Source: Tillus elongatus (lineage: Eukaryota; Arthropoda; Insecta; Coleoptera; Cleridae). Taken from it: DNA of 64,000 nucleotides. Position numbers and translations under genes: made by a program. The notes under the pieces are model-generated. The model did not search any database and was not told the DNA's origin. It saw only the letters and a list, made by a program, of their open reading frames with translations. The stretch's first letter is position 1; each line of letters opens with the position of its first letter. The stretch is taken from the NCBI GenBank assembly GCA_964006375.1, contig OZ023264.1:11976225-12040224 (forward strand). The letters run 5' to 3'. Shown here piece after piece: positions 38,991-49,499 of the stretch.

Positions 38991-40166
38991 ACTTCCCAAA
39001 CAGCTAGCATTAGCCTTCAAAAACTTTATCAAACAGGCATATAAAGATAAATTAACTGAAAATTTAAATGAAAATAAGCCCATTAATACCAAAAACGTCA
39101 ATCAAATAAATATAGTTAAACGACTGCAAGAGAAAGAATGTATTTATATTAAAGCAGACAAAGGTAATAAGGTTGTGATCTTAGACAAAAGCGATTATAA
39201 AGATAGAGTATATAACGCAATAGAATCAGGACCGTATAAAGAACTAAATAGAAACCCTCTACCAAAAATGCATTCCGTAGTTAAAAACAATTTAAAGAGA
39301 TGTCATAACTTAACTACAAAAGATTTAGGAAAAAGTTACAAGTTTCAAACCCTAAAGTTCCTAAAAATATTATCTTCTGAAAATCCATAAACCCGGAAAA
39401 TCGGTGAGACCTATTGTTTTAGCTATAGATTCCCCAACATTACAATATAGCAAAATGGTTAACAAACGTATTTAAAGCCTTGCCTATCAAACAAAAGGTT
39501 TTTCAGTTTCAAATTCACTTGACTTGTTAATAAAGTTAAAAATATTAAGTTGAGTGAGGGCGAGGTTTTAATATCGTTTGTTGTGGCTTCGTTGTTTCCC
39601 AGTGTTCCTATAAAAGAAGCGCTAACGTATTTAGAGTATTGGTGAACAATTAACAACATGGATGAAGACGTCTGCAAAGAATATATAGATTTAACAAATC
39701 TTTGCATGAATCAGAATATTTTTCGATTTAATAATGCGTTTTTTGAAGACAGCCCTAGCTCAGCAATGGGCAACGCCCTTTCCTCATTTATTGCAGACCT
39801 TTTCATTAGATTTAAACGGACCTAGCAAACGAAAATGACTATTTTCCTAGAGTATGCTTTCGTTATGTGGACATTGTTTTTGCAGTACTTAAATAAATGT
39901 ATGCAAAGTAGATGATTCTATTGCCAAATTAAACAGTAAATTTGACTTCATTAAATTAATTAAAATAGAAAGAGACACTTTAGAATTTGAATTCTATAGA
40001 AAGGAAACCACTACTGTGAGTTACATTGCGATCGACTTACACCATAATTTTCCATAAAGAACAGCGAGTTTGAATTTTCTGGTTCATAGATTAATACAGC
40101 TTCCCTTAAATAAAGAAATATACGACAGAGAACCCGAATATATTAAAACTGCAGCTAAGTATAATG
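38991..40166 (+). pseudogene. PLE-1 reverse transcriptase, 5' part
   Basis: Plus strand. An open segment 39175-39390 with upstream in-frame sequence reads ECIYIKADKGNKVVILDKSD (the PLE RT N-terminal block) and DRVYNAIESGPYKELNRNP. Later frames show VVASLFPSVPIKEAL (palm region containing the first catalytic Asp in intact copies) and SSAMGNALSSFIADLF. The frame is broken repeatedly. Interrupted at 40166 by the FB element, after YIKTAAKYNA; it resumes at 41252. PLE RTs are related to telomerase. Confidence 0.85.
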
Positions 40167-40308
40167 CTACATACAGACTTAGAGACTACTTTTCAGGCTT
40201 CACTGTTGGTTTTTATTTTTGTAGGTGAAGGGCGTAGCAAGCGCGTGAGCTAACTGGAGCAAGTGGCCCTTACGAATTCTGGATGTTCTAGGATGTTCTT
40301 CAATGCTT

Positions 40309-40349
40309 CTGTGACTTTAGTTTCGCTGCTTGACAGCATTCTCAGACAG
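40309..40349 (-). ncRNA. Hammerhead-like motif, FB left arm
   Basis: On the minus strand: CTGT, CTGAGAA, T, GCTG..CAGC hairpin, GAAAC, TAAA, GTC, ACAG. Stem I (CTGT/ACAG), stem II, GAAA and GUC fit; the CUGANGA box has A where G8 is required, so it is probably inactive. Confidence 0.45.
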
Positions 40350-41018
40350 ATAAAAATTGAATTAGTACGAAATCATGACAACTACAAATAAAGATCTGTT
40401 GCTATGTTATGATATGATGTTTTGATCAAAATTTTTTATCAAATTGAAAATAAAATGAAACACAAATGACAGATGAGGCTTTCAAAATGTCTACGTAATG
40501 TAGTCAATATTTAACATAAAAATAGAACTAGCCTATAATAACTATGATAACAGTTATAACAATAAAATAACTAAACAATAACAGTATAAAAGCAGTCTCT
40601 ATACAACGAAAATATCGACATACATCAAACGAGCAAACTGATTTAATGAATTCCCCTTTCTTGGATATTCTTCTTTCTAATGAAATAAGCCAAAGAAAAT
40701 AAATTTAACTATTCTTTCAACAAAAAAGTTGTAATAAGATAATGAGTTGATATATTTTAGTTGTATAGATACTGCTTTTATACTGTTATTGTTCAGTTAT
40801 TTTATTGTTATAACTGTTATCATAGTTATTATAGGCTAGTTCTATTTTCATGTTAAATATTGACATACATCACCTAGATATTTTGAAAGCCTCATCTGTC
40901 ATTTGTGTTTCATTTTATGTTCAATTTGATAAAAAATTTTGATCAAAACATCATATCATAACATAGCAACAGATATTTATTTGTAGTTGTCATGATTTCG
41001 TACTAAATCAATTTTAAT

Positions 41019-41059
41019 CTGTCTGAGAATACTATCAAGCAGCGAAACTATAGTCACAG
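41019..41059 (+). ncRNA. Hammerhead-like motif, FB right arm
   Basis: CTGT, CTGAGAA, a decayed stem II (ACTATCAAGCAGC), GAAAC, TATA, GTC, ACAG. Same plan as the left arm, with weaker stem II. Confidence 0.4.
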
Positions 41060-41251
41060 AAGTATTGAAGAACATCCTATAACATCCAGAACTCTTAAGG
41101 GCTGCTTGCTCCAGTTAGCTTACGCGCTGGCTACGTCGTTCACCAACGAAAACCAACAGTGAAGCCAGAGTAGTAGTCTCCAAGTCTGTATGTAGTATGG
41201 ACAAGTTTCACCAAGTACGGGCAACAACAATCAATGAATCTAAGTATAATG

Positions 41252-41990
41252 GTTACTCTGTCTGCTTAGTGGAGAGACTAGTCCTTAAACATAAAACAAT
41301 GAAAATGTTAGCGAAATCTACGGCTCTCAAAAAAGATAAACCAGACAAGACCGTTGTCTGTTTACCATTTAAACAGGGAATTACGAGATGTTTTAATTAC
41401 ATTTTTAAGAAAGCCGATTTGCTGCTAACATTTTCTACAAAAAAATATATTAAAAAAATTGCTAGGTAACCCAAAGGATACAGATGAAACCACATAAGTG
41501 TCGGGAATCTATGAAATAGTTTGTATGGATTTTGAACTGAAATATGTTGGGCAAACTAAAAGAACTATTGAAGCTAGATTTAAGGAACATTTAGCGCAAC
41601 AGAGAGATGGCACTATTGATAAATCATGTATTGCTCAGCATATTTGAGATAATAATCATCAGGTAGATAAAGAAAATCTCAAGTTAATCAAAATACTCAG
41701 GCAGTCGTGAATATTAGATAACGATGTATAGTATTATAAAGGCAAGTATGCGGTTTTAATTACAGAGATTTAAGACTCAACAGTAGGGGTCTGTCTGTAT
41801 ACCTTCCTAGAGGACGCTGTTTGCAACTGCTTGGCAACTAACATATAAATACTAGTTCTATTCATTATTCGCTTAGTTTATTCACTCCCCTGATGACGCT
41901 AACTTTGTTAGCGAAACGATAGTCAGGTCTAAAATCTATATTGTGATGAATTGGGTTCCACAAATTGTACTTATGATCAGAGGTATGAAA
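41252..41990 (+). pseudogene. PLE-1 RT C-terminal part, GIY-YIG domain and terminus
   Basis: Continues the frame after FB: CLVERLVLKHKTMKML, then VVCLPFKQGITRCFNYIFKK, a PLE RT C-terminal block. Then SGIYEIVCMDFELKYVGQTK, RTIEARFKEH, the GIY-YIG endonuclease start with GIY and YVG intact, and AQHI.DNNHQVDKENLKLIK with one stop. The terminus with a hammerhead motif and attgggttccacaaattgta follows. GIY-YIG nicks the target for priming. Confidence 0.85.
41887..41927 (+). ncRNA. Hammerhead-ribozyme-like motif of PLE-1
   Basis: CCC, CTGATGA, C, GCTAAC/TTT/GTTAGC stem II (six perfect pairs), GAAAC, GATA, GTC, AGG. Core boxes are intact; stem I has one mismatch next to the core. It lies downstream of the GIY-YIG domain. 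Confidence 0.75.
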
Positions 41991-41999
41991 AGAATATAT

Positions 42000-42230
42000 A
42001 AGCTTAACACACCTTTGCATAAATCAGAAAAATTTTAATTTAATTTTTTTTTACTACACCCATGGCATATGAATGGGCAACCCTCTTTCCCCACTCATGG
42101 CCCTTCTCATGAGTAGATTTGAAACAGACCCAGCGAATGAATATTACTATTTTCCTAGAGTATGGCTTAGTTATGTGGACGGTATTCCCGCAGTGGCCTA
42201 CATTAAACAAACAAAAAACTCACACATACA
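42000..42230 (+). pseudogene. PLE-1 RT fragment
   Basis: Reads MGNPLSPLMALLMSRFETDP and YFPRVWLSYVDGIPAV, where the catalytic YVDD is YVDG. Starts about 10 bases after the previous copy's terminus, suggesting a partial tandem copy in the same direction. Truncated after the palm. Confidence 0.8.
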
Positions 42231-42479
42231 ACTAATGAATCTTAGACATCTGGCTCAGAGACCGGTGATAACAGCTGAGACCACATAGTACTTAGAGGAG
42301 GCACTCAAGGGGCTGACTGGACTGGAGCGGCTCAATATGACGCGGATGAGAGCTACATTTGTTTACAGGTTGCTTTCACAATTGCTTTGCTGCCTGCTTT
42401 CCTACAAGATAGGTCCAACAGGACCCACAAATGAACAAACCAGTAGAATGTAAAGAAACACAAAAACTAAGGAGCACAA

Positions 42480-44140
42480 TGCTGGCAACACAGACTATTG
42501 ATAATGTAACAAGAAGTGAAAATTTCAAATTTTTTTAGGGTAATTGAAATCACGTCTACGTGAGAACAATACAAACCGTTCTAAACATCAGAATGTACAG
42601 GCCATTCCGAATGACAAGAGCCAGAAGAAGGCAATTTGGGGTATCATAAATAGGGAGTTTGTGAAGGTGAGAGCAAACTGCGCTATGAACAGCAAATTAG
42701 AAGCGAAACACCTGAGCAAATTTTTCGGCTACCTCGTTGGCCGCATAGTCTAAAAGGTCAAGTCAGCACCCGATTTTGCAGTCAGGATGCTGTAAGAGAA
42801 GAGGACCGGAAAGATCCACTCAATCTTCATGAAGCCAACTACTCCTCAAGAATTATGTAATATTGTGAGTTCCCTGAAAGGCAAGTTACTGCGGATATGT
42901 ATGGCAAGACGACATGTTTTTTCTAGCGAATTTTCCCTGTAATTGCTGAAAATATGACTATATGTTTCAAAAAATGTTTACAGAAGAGCCCATTTCTTGA
43001 GGCCTTGAAGAAGGCCAAGATTAATCCTATACGTAAGTTACACGACTTGGATGATTGCAATAATTACCGACCAGTATCTACCCTGGCGGTATTCTCAATG
43101 ATATTAGAAGAACTAATAAGAAAAAGATTAGTGAAGTTCTTGAGAAAATACAACATCCTTGATGATAGGCAGAACAGATTCCAGGCTGGTAGGTCAACAA
43201 CAACGGCACGGGTGTGTCTTATGGATGCCATTGCGAAAGCTTTTGACGACCGGGACGAAGCAAATGTATTGGCGTGCGGTTTGAACAAGGTATTTGACTG
43301 TGTCCACTTTAACATACTTCTGGAGAAGTTAAGCTACAATGGAGTAAGAGGTAACGCTCTGAAAATAATAAAGTAAATTCTTAATGACAGGGTCTAGTCA
43401 GTGCTATGAAAGAGCCAACTGTCGGGTAGTCGACTTGTAAAATGTGGAGTGCTGAAAGGCTCGATTTTGGGGCCCTTGTTTTTCCTGGTTTACATCAAGA
43501 CTAGCCGTCCAATGTTCCTGCGGAAGTAACATGTCTATACGCTGATGATGCGACATTCCTAAATGTTGTATAACTGAAAAACCTTGCCGATGACACACTC
43601 GAGAGGGCACAGGCTTGGTTTAACACCAATGGACTTCCGATGAATCTGAAAAAAATCAACAGATTCCTATTTAGTACAAGCAGAAGGACTCAGGGCTCCC
43701 TCAAGCTTTTTGGAGCGACTTTTGTGGGTTCCATTGCCTGAATGGCTCATTCGTTGGAGATGAAGAAGAAACTTTCTACCGCTGTTTTCACCTTTCGAGG
43801 AATAACAACCGTGGAGTATGACGGAGCCTGCAGAGTGGCATGTCATGCCAATTTTCATTTTATCGCTACATATGGTATATTGATGTGGGTTCACTTATGA
43901 TTTGCGACGTCCTGTTGAAACCAATGTGAGACATCCGGGTGCTGTGTGGGATATCTAGGAGGGCTAGTGCTCGAGATCTCTTCAGATATATGAGGATACT
44001 TACACTGGTCTCGGTATTTATTCTTAGCTCTTTAAAGTACCGATGTCAACACAAAGATCAACTACCAAGAGTAAGTTTTTTTATTAGTTTTATAGCACAT
44101 ACGAATACCTAAACTGTGACTCTCAGGCACTGGAAGTGTA
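42480..44140 (+). pseudogene. LINE-B non-LTR RT remnant
   Basis: Plus strand. 42954-43376 reads NYRPVSTLAVFSMILEELI, RFQAGRSTTTARV, VFDCVHFNILLEKLSYNGVR; the last two are RT motifs 2 and A/B spacer of jockey/CR1-type LINEs, with the usual KAFD changed to KVFD. Later frames give KGSILGPLFFLVYIK, YADDAT and LADDTLERAQAWFNTNGLPM, then ...LTLVSVFILSSLKY near 44000. Each motif is in a different frame. The endonuclease is not seen. Confidence 0.8.
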
Positions 44141-44522
44141 GTTCCTCCTATGTGTGGTCGGTTGCCTGTGCTTTGATCTGTGTATTTATTGTTAGTGAAC
44201 ATGCAATTTTTGTGCGTGTTGACTTTATTGTATGTTTCACTTGCCTACATATCCGTGGATATATTGGGTGTTTTTGCTGTTTGTATTTTCTCTGTCTGTA
44301 TTAAGTATTATTTGACATGCTATGTAATTTTTGTTCGTATGAAATATATCAATATAAATTAATCAACCCTATTTTTAATTTTTTTGTATTTCATTTATAA
44401 TAAATCATTATTTAAAGTGCAACATTTGTATCATTTGCTATTAGAGAATGCACAAAGGTCACATATGGTCATTTATAAAATAATTAGCTATCCACCTTGC
44501 CAAATAAACATGGTTATACGAG

Positions 44523-44540
44523 TGGCGCCCAACGTGGGGC
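44523..44540 (+). other. Retroviral-type primer binding site (tRNA-Lys)
   Basis: TGGCGCCCAACGTGGGGC is the exact complement of the 3' end of tRNA-Lys(CUU) as known from animals, and is the primer site used by gypsy-type elements and some retroviruses. A 5' LTR would end a few bases before it (an AATAAA lies at about 44502), but no LTR boundary or gag frame was recognised. Confidence 0.6.
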
Positions 44541-44559
44541 TATAATAATGAAATTAAAT

Positions 44560-45059
44560 TCATAAACTGCTTTATAGAATATACTGTGGTTACCTTAAGT
44601 TGTTAACATTTTCCAATGAATAATACATTCAGAGTTGTTTCCTCTCTTGCTTTACATTTGTAAAATGCTGTTTACCATTCAAGATATATTTAATCATATA
44701 TCTAACATTGAGATATTTTCTGTAGAAGTTCCGCAATAAAGAATGTACAAGTCACTTAAAGCTGCTTATTAAGCAACGAATACTTAATTTTAAAAGCCTC
44801 TTAAAGTTTCTACCACACACAAGAGTTCTTGAAAAGTTTATTAACTCGGAATTAGTAATGAAGTCGATACTTCTTTATAAATCAAGGTACTTGGTAACAA
44901 CGCAGCCATTTTTTCTTTATAACTCAAGTTAATGAGTGGATCGAAAACTCGGCGAACATTCAAGAGAATAATAAATAAAGTGAGAATTTAAAACGTATCT
45001 CAATAATTGTTCTTAGACATTAATCAAATGTTTATGAACATTTGGTTTATTGAAAACAA
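44560..45059. other. Stretch without recognised gene
   Basis: AT-rich. Expected gag after the primer site is not visible. Confidence 0.4.
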
Positions 45060-45346
45060 AAATTGCGGGACGCAGGAAGTGCGTTATGATAGCGAATTTT
45101 CATAAGAATTAGTACGGCGTATTACTAAAAGTACTCTTTTAATTTAAACAGACGTCGAAGATCGGCTTTAGAGCTCCTAATACAAGCTCATTTGAAGAAT
45201 TTCTATCTTTCTACTATCATAAAAAATATTCAATTTTTGTGTTCCCACTCCTTAAAAAAAAATTTGACGTAGATTCACCAAATTTTAATTTTGTATCATC
45301 ATAGAAAATTGAGTTTTGGGCAAAACCTGCATTAGGTTTATCATAG

Positions 45347-45418
<72 letters not shown>

Positions 45419-45480
45419 TTTGAAAATTAGACCGACCTTGGATACGGGTTCTAGGGGACCTAATTAGGATTACTTATCCA
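45060..45480 (+). repeat. T-family variant copy
   Basis: Hallmark gggacgcaggaagtgcgtta at about 45066, the variant continuation shared with 13.4 kb, then a (TA)n tract and the outer arm gggttctaggggacctaatta. Confidence 0.65.
45349..45416. repeat. (TA)n microsatellite
   Basis: TA run at the arm junction of the T variant. Confidence 0.95.
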
Positions 45481-45829
45481 TATTTTAAATTGTCAGTTAA
45501 AAACACAGCTTGGCCTAATTTTTTTTGATAGATTAAAGTCCGTTGTCACTTGGGCTATACTCATTATAGAGGCAATAAGTGACAGTAGTTTTTTTGTAAA
45601 TTCTGCTAATGAATGTGTACTTCGTTAGGAGTTTTTTAATTAATTAAAATTGTAAGGACACCCAACCGTGAAAAACAGATCATGATTTACGTCTGTCGAT
45701 CAATTTCAAGACTCATTTTTCTTTAAGTTACCTTTATTTCGACCAATAAGAGATTATCTATTCCGAGCAAGCAAAAAAAAACCTTTAATATTACTGGATA
45801 CACTTATCTGTAGGTTGTGTGTGTGTGGG

Positions 45830-46150
45830 TTTTGTTTCTTTAACGTCGGCCTATTTCCGCGACTATGGCCAATCACCGACGCCAGGGAGCAGTTTCACCT
45901 CACTATCCTGGAAATTTTGCCTAACCCCAGCCTTTCTGTAAGGAGGGTAGGGATCTTTAACGTGCCCAACATCGCATGGACACGGGACCGATGGCTTTAC
46001 GCCCCCTCCGAAGGGCGGAACGTGCAGACATTCAACTTGCTCAAATACAATGCCAGAACTTCGGTTGATGTCAATGTTACAGTTTGTACTGAAAAAGTGA
46101 AAGGAGTACCCTGTGATCAAACCCAGTACCCTTCGGTTCAGAGGCCACCT
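45830..46150 (-). mobile_element. SINE-A copy, 5'-truncated
   Basis: Highly similar to 26088-26439 from ttaaagaaacaaaa back to the B box (GGGTTTGATCAC, decayed). The A box is missing, so the head is truncated as expected for retroposition. An overlapping 124-codon plus-strand frame is a chance reading of the SINE. Confidence 0.85.
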
Positions 46151-46159
46151 ATCTGTAGG

Positions 46160-47459
46160 TTAACGGTGTTTGAATATGTCATCGAATAAAGCTCAACAAT
46201 TGGCAAATTACTACTTTAAATTGTCTCATTTGCGAACTGGATATTTCTTATATGTTCACAATCTCGACTGTATATTTAAACCGAAGCCTTATTGATTTTA
46301 CGTAAAGAAAAATTCACCTAAAATAATATTGCATCGGGAAGTGAAAAGAGCACAAATGGAACCATTAGCAAAGAAGGCACGAACAGTCTCTGTAGCCTAA
46401 TATTATCTGACTTATTCCAATCAAGCTTTCAGTTCCAGGACTCATCGTGTCAATGTCAATTTCATTACGGTTGTGACGCAACCGCTGCCGACTTGATCAA
46501 TTTCAATGGGATTTTTATCGCATCACTGAAAGAAAGAGTCATAGGATTTTGTGCTTTGCTTTAATCAGTGGTGTGCGAATTACGGGTTGTACCTTTACAT
46601 TCTGGTGGAATTTTTTGTTAAAGGATTTGTGTTAGATGTATAGAATTGTCCAGATGAGGAGGATTAATGTCTTAAACCGTGACAAATTACCTAACCTGAC
46701 CTGACCTGACGAATTAACAACTTTTTTAAAATAACTTAACTGAATAAAATTTAAAACCAAATCTGTACATAATTAAATTAAAAATCTCGCGTCTTTACAT
46801 TTTAAGAATCTAATCAAAAATCTCTCGTAATGTATACAAACACTGGTATATATAACTTTGCTTGGTCCACATTCTCAACAATGCCCAATCAGCAATAGTC
46901 AGCATTCTTCAATGTCGCAAACTGCAGTTAGAGCATGTTTATTAATTGCATAAACATGCAACAGAAGCAATACCAGGTCAATAATTATAATTTCTATGCG
47001 ATCTACTTAATCATAAAAGATATTATTTGGATATATGCTGGAAAATTTTCATGTAAATATTTTTTACTTAAAAATAATATTAAATATATTTTTACGCCTC
47101 GAGCCGCCCTTCTGGGTTGCTTTGTGTTCCATGAACACTTATGTCTGGACAGGCAAGATGTATTGGTATAATTTCAAAGTCATTTGACTCATACATATTT
47201 TTAAAATCTTACTAGACAAAATAACTGTCAGATTTTTGAGAGTACCCTGTATGCACCCTACAAGAGAGACGGCAAAAGGTTATCTGTGCTATCTGGGCTA
47301 AGGTACTTCGATATCGATACGAAGATGCCACTACCTGTCAAAACGATATAATTTATTGTTTTACAAAACGCAGCAAACAGTCTGCACTTTAATTTTTTAA
47401 TTAATATTTTTTTAGCCTAAAAGAAACAGTGTTGAGAAGGATTAAATAAAATAAAATGT
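46160..47459. other. Stretch without recognised gene
   Basis: AT-rich. A few CCTGA pentamers occur at about 46695. Nothing else was recognised. Confidence 0.4.
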
Positions 47460-47510
47460 TCGGGACGCAGCAAGTGCGTTAACGTAGTGAATTTTCATAA
47501 AAGCAATATA
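47460..47510 (+). repeat. Isolated T-family hallmark
   Basis: gggacgcagcaagtgcgtta followed by gtgaattttcataaaa, with no other T sequence around it. Confidence 0.55.
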
Positions 47511-47535
47511 TTATAGTGATTTAGCTTTATATTAA

Positions 47536-47721
47536 GCGCCTCTGTGGCCGTGCGGGAAAGTCGATTCAGACTTTCCAATACGACGGTTCGAGCCTCACCG
47601 GCGGGGGATGATTTTTCAAATCACTGTCGTCGTTCAGATCGAGCTCAAGGTGGAGGGTAGGTTAGTTTAGATGAGCAAAAAGGGTCAGCAATGGCCTAAT
47701 TGCCAGTAAGCATCTTACCTT
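47536..47721 (+). mobile_element. SINE-B, full-length, with 16-bp target duplication
   Basis: The head GCGCCTCTGTGGCCGTGCGG resembles the start of a tRNA-Ser/Leu gene (TGGCCG.G..G A box), with B box GGTTCGAGCCTC. The body includes gatgatttttcaaatcac and ggtggagggtaggttagttt; the tail is catcttaccttt. Flanks TTTAGCYTTATATTAA (47520-47535, 47722-47737) match at 15 of 16. Non-coding, Pol III type. Second copy at 58.4 kb. Confidence 0.85.
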
Positions 47722-47914
47722 TTTAGCCTTATATTAAAAGTGATAAAACATCACTTTATTTAATTAGGAACGGTAAAAAATAGGGTAAAGAAAGGCAAGC
47801 AAAAACATGAGCTCTATCATAAATATGTATGCAGTAAATTGGATACAAAACTAAAACAGAGAAATTAGTAAACAAGAAATATACTCAACAAAAAATACAT
47901 TAGAAAGCTGAACA

Positions 47915-48402
47915 TAAAAAATTCTCGTGGTTCATGCATTGAGGGTGATTGTATGCGTGCAAAAGGGGAAGAAGAACCCCAATGTGGAAGAGGGTTTCTG
48001 CTCCCTCACCCAAAAACACAGAGGGTGTTCTTCTTTCCCTTGTGCATGCATACAACCACTTGCAAAGCATAAAGCACAAGAGAAATTTCTTGGGAGCAAC
48101 CCCCAAGAAAGTTACTGGACCTCGGCGAATATGGATGTGGTGCGGGGTAGACAGGGTTTAAAGGAGGTATTGCTGCAAAATGTAAAACACGCATGTTTTC
48201 AAAGTCCGACTAATTATTTTTTTAGCGTTTTCCGCTCATATTTCCTCCCCGCTCAGCAACCCTATTCATTCGGGGTCACTTAAGTTTCTTAGGGGTTGTT
48301 TGCACCAAATTTCCCTTGTGGGTTGTACATCCAAGGAGAGTTCTAGGCATCTTTCTAAAAAAAATTCTAAAAACCCTAAATGCAGTAAACTATGAATTTA
48401 CC
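47915..48402. repeat. U-family foldback repeat, second copy
   Basis: Internally palindromic: ctcgtggttcatgcattgag and agaagaacccc are answered by gtgttcttct and ttgtgcatgcatacaacca. It shares gacagggttta and agttactgga with the 52-kb copy. The right end ...tgaatttacc resembles the U terminus. Overlapping frames on both strands come from the palindrome. Confidence 0.55.
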
Positions 48403-48409
48403 AAAATTA

Positions 48410-49400
48410 CACCCCACAACGTCGCCTATAACGCCTTTTTCAGATAATATCGAATATAAGACTAAATTAAATAAATTCACTTGCCTTTCACTTCTTTTTT
48501 TATGTTTATATTACATATATAAGCACAAGGTAAGTAAGTGTTATAAAGGGTGGCCCTTGATTACAACGGGGATACACAAACTTAAAAGTATAGAAGACAC
48601 TTAGATCGTGTGTTAAGAGCCATACGTTTTAAAAATTACTTCTAACTGTTGCACACAAAAATTATTAAAACACATTTATAAAATCTAAAAAAAAAACAGT
48701 AGTTTTACGATATTATTTTAAATGAACCAATAGGAAAACGTTTCGCGGCGATTTCGCAATTCGCAACTGTATGAACCTAGCTTTTGTTCAAGACTACACT
48801 GGACTACCAGGTCTTGATACTTGCAAAGAACATTGACGCCCATGGTACTAAATTTAACACAACGAACCTACCAAATATTGTCTTTCGCACGAAGACAAAC
48901 TATAAAAATGCCGATATGGTTGTTATTACTACATAATGCATTAGTTATTTCCCCCGGTTATACAATAATAATAATGTCTAAGGGGTCCTGTCGTGTCTTA
49001 TTTAAGAAACATTAAAAACCAAGTGTTAAGACTGCTCTCAGAATATGATTTACTGATATACAGATTTTCTGTTTTACGCAAAATTTTATTGTTTTAAGTC
49101 ATTACCTCACAATTTTCATTTATAACAATCGTTCAATTATTATATCCATGTTTTAATTATATGAGGTTAATTAAAAGTCAGTTGTAAAATATTAAACGTT
49201 GTACACGTCTCCACCTATAACATTTTGTGTCAACTAGAGCTGCCGTGACAACATACTACCTGGTTCCGCAGTAAGATGGCGCCTCTGTCGTACTTCTCTT
49301 CAATGTTCTACATGCTGACATGTTGCAATAATATAACTTCCATTTGTTTCTATCTACGACTTATTTAAATAGCATAGCAGTACAGGATAAACCAAAGGTT
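48410..49400. other. Stretch without recognised gene
   Basis: AT-rich; nothing recognised. Confidence 0.4.
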
Positions 49401-49499
49401 GCAGTGCTATCGGGGCGGCGAGGCCGCGGACAAGCTTTCAGGGAGGAAAAAAAAATTGCAGTACAGGTAACGTCATCTGTCTTTATATGACATTGTAGA

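Larger units (their letters stand above)
40167..41239 (+). mobile_element. FB foldback element, long copy, inserted in PLE-1
   Basis: Arms of about 450 bp (40167-40615 and about 40745-41196) form a long imperfect hairpin around a loop of about 125 bases. The 3' tail after the right arm (tatggacaagtttcacc...caatgaat) is the same as in the 16-kb copy. The target duplication CTAAGTATAATG lies at 40155-40166 and 41240-41251 and rejoins the PLE frame. Both arms carry a hammerhead-like motif. Non-coding; the frame starting at 41197 is a chance fusion of the tail with PLE. Confidence 0.85.

Noticed and set aside
41197..41469. A 90-codon frame starting MDKFHQVRATT
   Set aside because: The first residues are the FB tail and the rest is PLE-1 RT; it is an insertion fusion, not a gene start.
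45815..46189. A 124-codon plus-strand frame
   Set aside because: It reads antisense through a SINE-A copy; the same chance frame appears in the other SINE-A copies.
46690..46720. Telomere-like CCTAA/CCTGA run
   Set aside because: Only a few imperfect units; not the TTAGG array expected of insect telomeres.
47927..48283. Overlapping 118- and 70-codon frames and antisense frames
   Set aside because: The sequence is a U-family palindrome, which gives mirror-image frames on both strands.
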